Origin: Roseiarcus sp963783175
Lineage (GTDB): Bacteria; Pseudomonadota; Alphaproteobacteria; Rhizobiales; Beijerinckiaceae
Direction: 5' to 3'
Assembly (NCBI GenBank): GCA_963783175.1
Contig: CAWANG010000033.1
Span: 43,392 to 107,391, forward strand
Length of the DNA stretch: 64,000 nucleotides
Both the position numbers and the translations under genes were made by a program. The notes under the pieces are model-generated. The model saw only the letters and a list, made by a program, of their open reading frames with translations, did not search any database and was not told the DNA's origin. Of this stretch, positions 57,073-64,000 are shown piece after piece (position 1 is the stretch's first letter; each line of letters starts with the position of its first letter).

Positions 57073-57157
57073 CCGCCTCTGCATCAAATCCGCCGCTTCC
57101 TGGCCTGACCTGCGTCGGGCTTCGCAAAAGGAAACTCAGTCGACGGGACCGAGGCTC

Positions 57158-58708
57158 AAATTCTACGGCTGGGGCTTCGAGGACACCGGCCTTGACGACG
57201 CCGAGCGCGATCAGCTGTTCCGCTTCGTCGCCGAGCGTCTTGGCGTCGAGCCTCGCCTCGGCTCTCCGCCGCAGGAAGGCGATATCGCGCTGCGCGCGCC
57301 CCGCGTCTTAGCCCCAACCGCGCTCACCGGCGTCCTGACGCATGAGCCTTACGAGCGGCTTCTCCATACTTACGGCAAGTCCTACCCGGAGACGGTGCGC
57401 GCCTTCGCCCGCGACTTCGCCAACGCGCCCGATCTCGTCGCCCTGCCCCGGACCGAAGCCGACGTCGCCGCCGTGCTTGATTGGGCGAGCGGAGCGAAGG
57501 TCGCCGTCATTCCGTTCGGCGGCGGCTCCTCGGTCGTCGGCGGCGTCGAGCCGGCGGTCGGCGACGGCTATTCCGGCGCGGTCAGCCTCGACCTGCGCCA
57601 TTTCGACCGAGTGCTCGAGGTCGACGCGACGAGCCGCGCCGCGCGCATTCAGGGCGGCATTCGCGGGCCGGCGATCGAGGCGGCGCTAAAGCCGCACGGC
57701 CTCGCCATCCGCCACTACCCGCAGAGCTTCGAGTTCTCGACCCTCGGCGGTTGGATCGCAACCCGCTCCGGCGGCCACTTCGCCACGCTCTATACCCACA
57801 TCGACGATTTCGTCGAAAGCATCCGCACCATCACTCCGGCCGGGCCGATGGAGTCGCGCCGCCTGCCGGGCTCCGGCGCAGGCCCGAGCCCCGACCGGAT
57901 GATGATCGGCTCCGAGGGCGCGCTTGGAATCATCACCGAGGCCTGGATGCGGCTGCAAGGGCGGCCGCGTTTCCGGGCGGGCGCCGTCTTCGGCTTCCCC
58001 AATTTCTTCACCGCCGCGCGCGCCGTTCGCGCCGTCGGGCAGGCCGGGCTCTATCCCTCGAACCTGCGCGTGATCGACAACGACGAGGCGGGAACCTATG
58101 GCGTCAACGCCTATGAGGAGAGCCTGCTTGTGCTGGCCTTCGAATCCGCCGACCATCCTGTCGACGCCTGGATGGCCCGGGCGGTCGAGCTCCTCGAGGA
58201 TCACGGCGGCCGCCGGCATGAAGACGAGGGGGCGGCTTCACGCTGGCGCACGGCCTTCATCCGGATGCCCTACGCCCGCGAACTGACCGTCCCGATGGGC
58301 CTCATCAACGACACGTTCGAGACCGCGATCACCTGGGACAGGTTCGAGGCATTCCACGACGCCATCCGCGCGGCGACCCTGGAGGCGCTCAAGGAAGCGA
58401 CCGGCCACAAGGGAACCGTCTCGACCCGGTTCACCCACATCTATCCCGACGGCCCCGCAGTCTATTACACGTTCAACGTCCGCGGCGCGCCCGGCCGGCT
58501 CATCGAACAATGGCAGCAGATCAAGACGCGCGCGTCCGACGCGCTGATCGCGGCCGGCGGCACGATCACCCACCATCACGCGGTCGGGCGCGACCACATG
58601 CCCTGGTACCGCGCCCAGCGCCCCACCCTCTTCGGCAAGGCGCTGGCGGCCGCGAAAAGCGCGCTCGACCCGACGGGGATCATGAACCCGGGGGTGTTGG
58701 CGCCGTGA
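57158..58708 (+). CDS. FAD-linked oxidase (GlcD/alkyl-DHAP-synthase-like), 5' end disrupted
   Basis: The conserved reading begins with KFYGWGFEDTGLDDAERDQL at 57158, then YGKSYPETVRAFARDFANAP, the FAD PP-loop VIPFGGGSSVVGGVEP, RIQGGIRGPAIEAAL and GGWIATRSGGHFATLYTHID, to the C-terminal THHHAVGRDHMPWYR. No ATG, GTG or TTG stands at or shortly before the conserved start; the codon where ATG is expected is CTC (57155). The first GTG in phase (57395) would delete ~80 conserved residues. The AT-rich DNA ending near 57070 lies just upstream. The substrate is unknown. Confidence 0.78.
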   Translation, partial: KFYGWGFEDTGLDDAERDQLFRFVAERLGVEPRLGSPPQEGDIALRAPRVLAPTALTGVLTHEPYERLLHTYGKSYPETVRAFARDFANAPDLVALPRTEADVAAVLDWASGAKVAVIPFGGGSSVVGGVEPAVGDGYSGAVSLDLRHFDRVLEVDATSRAARIQGGIRGPAIEAALKPHGLAIRHYPQSFEFSTLGGWIATRSGGHFATLYTHIDDFVESIRTITPAGPMESRRLPGSGAGPSPDRMMIGSEGALGIITEAWMRLQGRPRFRAGAVFGFPNFFTAARAVRAVGQAGLYPSNLRVIDNDEAGTYGVNAYEESLLVLAFESADHPVDAWMARAVELLEDHGGRRHEDEGAASRWRTAFIRMPYARELTVPMGLINDTFETAITWDRFEAFHDAIRAATLEALKEATGHKGTVSTRFTHIYPDGPAVYYTFNVRGAPGRLIEQWQQIKTRASDALIAAGGTITHHHAVGRDHMPWYRAQRPTLFGKALAAAKSALDPTGIMNPGVLAP

Positions 58709-58803
58709 ACGAGACCGAGACATAAGATCTGCGGGGTGCGGGAGCAGCGGATCACGCTGGCATGATCGCAAGCAGCGTTCAGGACGCTCTCCAAAGCGTC
58801 AAC

Positions 58804-60641
58804 CTAAAAGCTCTTCATATATTCGATGATCGCCCAGCGCTGCTCTTCGGTGAGGCCGGCGCCGAATTCATGCCCTCCATTGCCGTTGCCGTTCGCGTTC
58901 GCCGGATCGGCCGCGAAGGCCCCGGTCTTGAACGGCGACTCGTCGATGTCATAGCCGACGTTTTTCGGATCGAAGATACGGCTGCCAACCATGAAGCTCG
59001 ACTTGCGCTCCTTAGCGGGCTTCATCAATTCCCACAGGTTCGGCACCGAGCCGTTGTGCAGATAGGGCGCGACCGCCCAGACGCCATTCAATACGCGCGA
59101 ACTCGTAAGCAGCCCCAGCAATGGCCGGCGGGGGAATGAACATGTTGCTCAGCCTCGCGCCGATGAACGCCTTGAGCTCAACCAATGCGTCGATCTTGGC
59201 CCCGGCAAGCAGCCTTGGGTCGAGCAGCGTGTCGAGGTTCTCGCCCGGAAAGTGCTCGGCAAAGTCCTTGCGCAGCGCGCGAAAGACGCCGCTCTGCGCC
59301 AGTTTCGTCGGCGACGGGATCGGCGGAACGAAGGCCTCCGCGAGTAGGCTCCCCACCACAGCGGTGGCGAGAAGATCGCCGGTCTTCGCCGGATCGCCGA
59401 TCCGCGCGGCGGTAGCTGGCGGCGGCATCAGGGCGCCCATTAGCAGCCCGGGCTGGGAGGTGCGTTGCGAATTGACAAGCATCTTAGGGTCGGTGCCAAC
59501 CGCGAGGACGGGAGTGCGCCAGAGGCCCGGCAGGTCGAGCGATTCCTGCACCGCATGGCAGCTGCCGCAATTGGCGTCAAACAAAGGTTTGCCGGCCGCC
59601 GCCAGCTGCTCGTCAAGGCCGAATATCTCTCGTGGCCACGGCGGTGGCCGTAGCACGGCGATTTTTTCCTCCAGCGTCTGCAGTCCGGCAAAGTCGATGG
59701 AATTATTCTTGAAATCGATGAGTGCCGGCGTAAGCGGCGTCGGCGGGACAATGCGATGAGGGGCGAAATCGGCGAAAACGCCGAGCACTTCGCCGGTGTT
59801 GCGTCCAAGCGCTTGGATGAAGAGACCATTAGGAACGCCGCCGTTCCATTGCGTGCGATCCTGCCGCGACGCGTTCCACAGGAACGGATACCGGACCGGC
59901 GCGTCGGCAACTTTGTAATTGTCTCGAATTCCGAGATCGCGCGCGGCGATGCGGTTGAAGATCATCCCAAACGCGTCGAGTCGGCCAGGTCCCCATGGGC
60001 TTGCCGCGGGCAAGCTTATGTCCATGAACTCGCCGAACTGGGCCACCCATTTGCCGAACCCGTCTTTGACCTGTGCCGCCTTCGCCGCGGTGTACGCAGG
60101 GCCGAGGACCGCCTTAGCGAACGCGGTCGAACCGAGCGGGTTCGCTCAGAGTTGCGCGCGAGGCGGCAAGAAGATCAGTGAGAAATTGTTGGGCGTCTGT
60201 CTTGGCGGGCGCTCCATCGATGCGCATCGCGTGCACGACGCCGCCTTGCATATATTCGAGCTGCCCCGTGTGGCACGCGGCGCAAGTCAGCCCTAGCTGT
60301 CCCGATGCGACCGGACCGTCAACGACGAAGCCGACCGGCAGGCCCTCAGGGTTTGCTGGAGAGACGTCATGGGTGAGATAGCCGTAGCGCAGCAATTTGT
60401 CGGCGGCGAATGGCTCATCGACGTCAGTGCGCCGGAGCGCCTTGAACCAGGAATAGGGCATCAAGTGCGAGCCCTGGCTGGTCGCGTAGAACGTTTCTCG
60501 ATCCCCGGTCGACCACCCCTGCGCGGCGTAGGTGAGTGTGCCCACGGCGCCGGTTTGTTGCGCCTTTCCCTCGACGGCCCCAAATGCGAAAGTCAGTCCA
60601 AGCGCCAAAGCCGAGCGCCGCACAATGCCTTTTCCGCTCAT
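58804..60641 (-). pseudogene. RoxA-like di-haem cytochrome c family protein, twice frameshifted
   Basis: The minus-strand N-terminus has a signal peptide (GIVRRSALALGLTFAFGAVE) and SQGSHLMPYSWFKALRRTD, then the first haem motif CAACH. Near 60120–60130 a one-base slip occurs; the next phase (59012–60046) carries GPAYTAAKAAQVKDGFG, the second haem motif CGSCH, and PWPREIFGLDEQ. Another slip near 59110 moves to a phase ending with VAPYLHNGSVPNLWEL and a C-terminal EEQRWAIIEYMKSF. The layout follows the RoxA/di-haem peroxidase-like group. It would be a periplasmic oxidoreductase; RoxA itself cleaves rubber, which cannot be assumed here. Confidence 0.85.
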
Positions 60642-60644
60642 CAC

Positions 60645-61353
60645 CTTGTCCTTCCTGTTAGGCTGCTGTCGGGGTTTGCTAAAAAACTCCTTGGGTTGAC
60701 GCGGCCTCGCGATCGGAGTTGTTTTGCGTGGCGGAAACCCCGATGGTGGCGTCCGATCATAGGAATGTAAATCGGCGCACGCCGGTCCAAAACTCCGCAG
60801 TTATGTTGTTTCTGATGCCGCCGGCTGCTAGCGGCTACGGATCGCTGCGGCCCATTACCTGCACCGATCTTGGACAGCGGCGCGCCTAGGCCGAGGACGG
60901 GCGCGGTTTGGCGCTTGCCTTCCGAGTTGTCGCAAAGGCCCTATGAGCATGTGCGCTATCGCGACTTCGGCCGGCGCGCGGGCGCGTCCGCGCGGTCTCT
61001 CGTGATCCCGGACCGCCCGCGCGTGCTGGAGGCCGAAAAACCGATCTGCGGTTTTTTTGCTTTCGAAAATCAGAATTCTTGCTACAATTGCGGTATCGCC
61101 AGATGGCTTTTGGGGCGTACCTCGCAGCGGAAAAAGAAAGTGAGGCAAAAAAATTTGGTTTTCGCATGCAAGCCTTTGAAAAGTCTCGATTTGTGGATGG
61201 AGAAAATTTGGATTTTGTTTCCATTTGCTTTGGATTTTCTTCCTAAGGGCTTTGATCTTGCTTCCAAAAGAATTTTAAAATCGTTCCTTTATTCTTGCCG
61301 AGGCCATAGTTTCACGTGAAACAACCCTCCCCTTCTTGGCCTGACGGGGCGCC
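60645..61353. other. Intergenic region, partly AT-rich, with parS
   Basis: About 700 bases. A 149-codon plus-strand frame (60870–61319) lacks family similarity and has an unconvincing start; I do not call it. From ~61040 to ~61310 the DNA is clearly richer in A/T than the surroundings, with several T- and A-runs. A single parS-like site closes the region next to era. Confidence 0.5.
61308..61323. promoter_or_regulatory. parS-like ParB-binding site
   Basis: AGTTTCACGTGAAACA matches the bacterial parS consensus TGTTTCACGTGAAACA at 15 of 16 positions, and the inner 14 bases are a perfect palindrome. parS sites are bound by ParB to nucleate the chromosome-partition complex, usually near the replication origin. 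No parA/parB is in the window. Confidence 0.8.
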
Positions 61354-62268
61354 CTACCCCTTCGGGAACTCGAGCCCCATCGCCCGATAGCGCTCCGGGT
61401 CGTCGAGCCAGTTCTCGCGCACCTTGACGAACAGAAAGAGATGCACCTTGGCGCCGTGCGCTTGCGTGATGTCCTTGCGCGCCGCCGTGCCGATCGCCTT
61501 GATCGTGCGCCCGCCCTCGCCGAGCACGATCTTGCGATGCCCCTCGCGGGTCACGAAGATCGTCTGCTCGATGCGCGCCGTACCGTCGGGCAGGTCCTTC
61601 CAGGAGTCGGTCTCGACGGTCGCCTGATAGGGCAATTCGTCGTGCAGCCGCTCGATCAGCTTCTCGCGGGTGATCTCGGCGGCGAGCGAACGGATCGGCG
61701 CCTCCGCGATCTGGTCCTCGGGATAGAGCCAGGGTCCGGGCGGAATGAGCTCAATCAGGCGCTCCGTCAGCCGCTCGAGCCCGTCGCCGGTCGCGGCGCT
61801 GATCATGAACGTGTCGTCGAACGCCATCGCCGAATTGAGGCGGGCGGCGAGGTCAAGCAGCTTCGGCCGCTCGACGAGGTCGATCTTGTTGAGGACGGCG
61901 AGCTTCGGCTTGCCGCGCTCGCCGAGCCCGCCCAGGATCGCCTGGGTCTCCTTGGTCAAGGTCGCCTGCCCGGCCTCTTTCCTGGCGTCGACCATAAGCG
62001 CGAGCACGTCGGCGTCGGCCGCCGCGCCCCATGCCGAGGCGACCATCGCCCGATCGAGGCGGCGCTTGGGCGCGAACAGGCCGGGCGTATCGACGAACAC
62101 GATCTGCGCCTCGCCCTTTGTCAGAACGCCGCGCACGACCGAGCGGGTAGTCTGCGCCTTCCGGGTGACGATCGAGACCTTTTCGCCGACGAGCGCGTTG
62201 ATGAGCGTCGATTTTCCCGCGTTGGGTGCGCCGATGATCGCGACGAACCCGCAGCGCGTCGCGCTCAA
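61354..62268 (-). CDS. era: GTPase Era
   Basis: The 304-residue GTPase assists 16S rRNA maturation. G1 is GAPNAGKSTL, G3 DTPGLFAPK, G4 NKIDLVE, and the C-terminal KH domain has GEGGRTIKAIGTAARKDI. The start ATG overlaps the rnc stop by 4 bases (ATGA). The lepB–rnc–era run is conserved in alphaproteobacteria. Confidence 0.97.
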   Translation of the reverse strand: MSATRCGFVAIIGAPNAGKSTLINALVGEKVSIVTRKAQTTRSVVRGVLTKGEAQIVFVDTPGLFAPKRRLDRAMVASAWGAAADADVLALMVDARKEAGQATLTKETQAILGGLGERGKPKLAVLNKIDLVERPKLLDLAARLNSAMAFDDTFMISAATGDGLERLTERLIELIPPGPWLYPEDQIAEAPIRSLAAEITREKLIERLHDELPYQATVETDSWKDLPDGTARIEQTIFVTREGHRKIVLGEGGRTIKAIGTAARKDITQAHGAKVHLFLFVKVRENWLDDPERYRAMGLEFPKG

Positions 62269-62960
62269 CTTCCGCCCCAGCGGTCGAGAAAGGCCTGCGC
62301 AGCCGCCTGTTCCGCGGCCCGCTTCGAGGTCGCGGCGCCGACTTCCGGCTCAAAGCCTTCCAGCACGATCCGCATCACGAAATGGGGCGCGTGCGCCGGG
62401 CCGCTGCGCTCGACCTCCTCATAGCGCGGCGCGGCCAGAGCGCGCGACTGGGCCCATTCCTGCACCGCGGTCTTCGCGTCTCGCGCGGCGTCGGCGGCGA
62501 TCCGGTCGCCCCAGGCGCTGAGCACGAGCGCCTCGGCGGCCTCGAACCCGCCGTCGACGAACACCGCGCCGATCAGCGATTCGCACACGTCGGACAAGAT
62601 CGCGGCCTTCTTGCGGCCGCCGCCCTTGGCTTCGCCGAGACCCAGCGCGACATGCGGCCCGACGTCCCACTCGGCGGCGATCTCGGCGCAGGTCTCGCGG
62701 CGCACGAGCTTGGCGAACCGCATCGACAATTCGCCCTCGCTTGCCTGAGGAAACGCCTGATAGAGCCGGCTCGCGATCGCAACCCCCAGCACCCGATCGC
62801 CGAGGAACTCGAGCCGCTGGTAGGATTGCGCCCGCCCCTGCCCGCCCGCGTTCGGCGACGAAAGATGGGTCAATGCGAGCTTGGCGAGCCCCGGGTCGCG
62901 GAAGCGGTAGCCGAGCCGGGACTCCAACGCGGACAATTCCGCGCGCGCCTGTTTGTTCAT
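62265..62960 (-). CDS. rnc: Ribonuclease III
   Basis: The 231-residue double-strand-specific RNase has the signature YQRLEFLGDRVLGVAIASRL with catalytic acids, the second acidic cluster DVCESLIGAVFVDGGFEAAE, and a C-terminal dsRNA-binding domain (VQEWAQSRALAAPRYEEVER). It processes rRNA precursors. It is 118 bases downstream of lepB on the same strand. Confidence 0.97.
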   Translation of the reverse strand: MNKQARAELSALESRLGYRFRDPGLAKLALTHLSSPNAGGQGRAQSYQRLEFLGDRVLGVAIASRLYQAFPQASEGELSMRFAKLVRRETCAEIAAEWDVGPHVALGLGEAKGGGRKKAAILSDVCESLIGAVFVDGGFEAAEALVLSAWGDRIAADAARDAKTAVQEWAQSRALAAPRYEEVERSGPAHAPHFVMRIVLEGFEPEVGAATSKRAAEQAAAQAFLDRWGGS

Positions 62961-63078
62961 TGACCAACCGATCGGGAAACGGCCGCGACGCCGCGCCGTC
63001 TCATAGCAGGCAGGAATCGGGAACGACGGCCCGATCGACTATAGCGCCTTCGGGCGCGTCGCGGGAGGCGGCCGGCCG

Positions 63079-63882
63079 CTAGCGCACCCGCTGGAAGATG
63101 CGGCTCCACCGCACCGCCCAGGGCCAGCGCCACACTTCCCACGCCGGCGTCCCCTCGTCGATCGAGAAGAAGATGACTTCGGCCCTGCCGATCAGGTTCT
63201 CGAACGGCACGTAGCCGACGCCGCCCTGATCCGCCGCGAGCCTCGAATCGCTGGAATTGTCCCGGTTGTCGCCCATCATGAAATAGTGTCCGGGCGGCAC
63301 TTCATAGACCTTGGTGTTGTCGAAGGTTCCCTCGTCGCCGTCGATCTGAATGATACGGTGCTGAACGCCGCCGGGAAGCGTCTCAAGGTACTGGGGGGCC
63401 TCCGTCGGCTTGTTGAAATGACTGACCGTCAGGAAAGGCGCGATCGGCTCGCGCGGGGCCATCTCGCCGTTGATGATGAGCCGTCCATGGGTGACCTGGA
63501 TCTTGTCGCCGGGCAGGCCGATCAGCCGTTTGATGTAGTCGGTCTGGCCGTCGCTCGGCAGCTTGAAGACGATGATGTCGCCGCGTTTCGGCTCGGAGGC
63601 GAATATGCGTCCGGGCAACGCCTGGGGGTCCAGATCGAGAAAGCTCGGCAGCGAGAAATGCGAGTAGCCATAGGCGTATTTGGACACGAACAGGTAGTCG
63701 CCGACGAGCAGCGTAGGCACCAGCGAGCCGGACGGAATGTTGAACGGCTGGAACAAGACCGTGCGCACCACGAGCGCGATCAGAAGCGCTTCGATGATGA
63801 CCTTGACGGTTTCCCACCAGCCCTCTTCCTTCTTGGCGGGCGTGATTACGGCCTCGGCGGGCTTCAGGCTCGGTTCGATCAT
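63079..63882 (-). CDS. lepB: Signal peptidase I
   Basis: The 267-residue membrane peptidase removes Sec signal peptides. It has one N-terminal transmembrane segment (VKVIIEALLIALVVRTVLF), the catalytic Ser in NIPSGSLVPTLLVGDYLF (PSGS, here followed by Leu where many have Met), the catalytic Lys in TDYIKRLIGLPGD and the GDNRDNSSDSR motif. The ATG at 63882 begins the conserved sequence; upstream codons are not conserved. It heads the lepB–rnc–era cluster. Confidence 0.96.
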   Translation of the reverse strand: MIEPSLKPAEAVITPAKKEEGWWETVKVIIEALLIALVVRTVLFQPFNIPSGSLVPTLLVGDYLFVSKYAYGYSHFSLPSFLDLDPQALPGRIFASEPKRGDIIVFKLPSDGQTDYIKRLIGLPGDKIQVTHGRLIINGEMAPREPIAPFLTVSHFNKPTEAPQYLETLPGGVQHRIIQIDGDEGTFDNTKVYEVPPGHYFMMGDNRDNSSDSRLAADQGGVGYVPFENLIGRAEVIFFSIDEGTPAWEVWRWPWAVRWSRIFQRVR

Positions 63883-64000
63883 TCGGGTCAATACGCCCTT
63901 CCTCGTTTCATCCGGCAAACGGCAGGCCGCGCCTCCTATACAAGGGCGGTCCGCCTGAGCCAAGCACCGGCACGTGCCGCGAAAACTTGGCGCAAGAAAG

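Noticed and set aside
60870..61319. 149-codon plus-strand frame before era
   Set aside because: Abrupt change from GC-rich to AT-rich codons, no family, no good ribosome-binding site.

Overview
The window looks like GC-rich chromosomal DNA of an alphaproteobacterium of the Hyphomicrobiales (Rhizobiales) type; a Beijerinckiaceae/Methylocystaceae-like relative is my best guess. The basis is gene order more than any single protein: ihfA–merR–tRNA-Pro, rpsF–rpsR–DUF2232 protein–rplI, rplM–rpsI near argC, ppiD–trpE, and lepB–rnc–era are all arrangements typical of that group. No phage, plasmid, complete insertion sequence or CRISPR array was seen.

Layout. 0–10.7 kb: end of an M20 peptidase, beta-carbonic anhydrase, small secreted and membrane proteins, the ihfA/merR/tRNA-Pro block, an SDR, the ribosomal S6–S18–DUF2232–L9 operon, and two paralogous 2H (HxT/S) proteins, one cytoplasmic and one secreted. 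9.7–16 kb: galM, a frameshifted type-5 uracil-DNA glycosylase and a NYN protein on the minus strand; a fumarylacetoacetate-hydrolase-family enzyme; an NTF2-like secreted protein; a decayed winged-helix/TPR regulator. 16–27.4 kb: mostly intact housekeeping genes (argC, rpsI, rplM, a thioesterase, pncC, a COQ10-like protein, secG, tpiA, ppiD, trpE). 27.5–48.2 kb: an accessory and signalling region with an AAA/LuxR regulator, a BBE-type FAD oxidoreductase, an amidohydrolase, a MASE1 histidine kinase with two tandem FixJ-like receivers, two class III nucleotide cyclases around a LysM protein, an orphan AapJ-type binding protein, metC, a GFA protein, a nucleoside hydrolase, a DUF255 protein and a lipocalin-like protein. 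48.2–52.5 kb: a TetR regulator with a palindromic operator, overlapping a [2Fe-2S]–molybdopterin fusion and a PaoB-like FAD subunit. 52.5–60.6 kb: a ParB-like protein, an aromatic amino acid decarboxylase family enzyme, a secreted TPR protein with an AT-rich membrane-protein neighbour, an FAD oxidase that has lost its start, and a frameshifted RoxA-like di-haem protein. 60.6–64 kb: an AT-rich gap with a near-perfect parS site, then era, rnc and lepB.

Two themes stand out. First, single-base frameshifts are frequent in the accessory genes (about twenty that I can place) and absent from the housekeeping genes I checked. Each lesion is flanked by well-conserved sequence in the shifted frame, so either these genes are freshly inactivated or the assembly carries indel errors; a compensated pair in the first cyclase favours errors at least there. 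Second, several local duplications (the 2H pair, the receiver pair, the cyclase pair) and an AT-rich insertion boundary point to ongoing rearrangement.

Candidates for unusual biology are the molybdenum hydroxylase operon with its operator, the exported 2H protein, the KLC-type TPR/membrane-protein pair, the parS site, and a terminator with no coding sequence in front of it on the minus strand near 19.75 kb.
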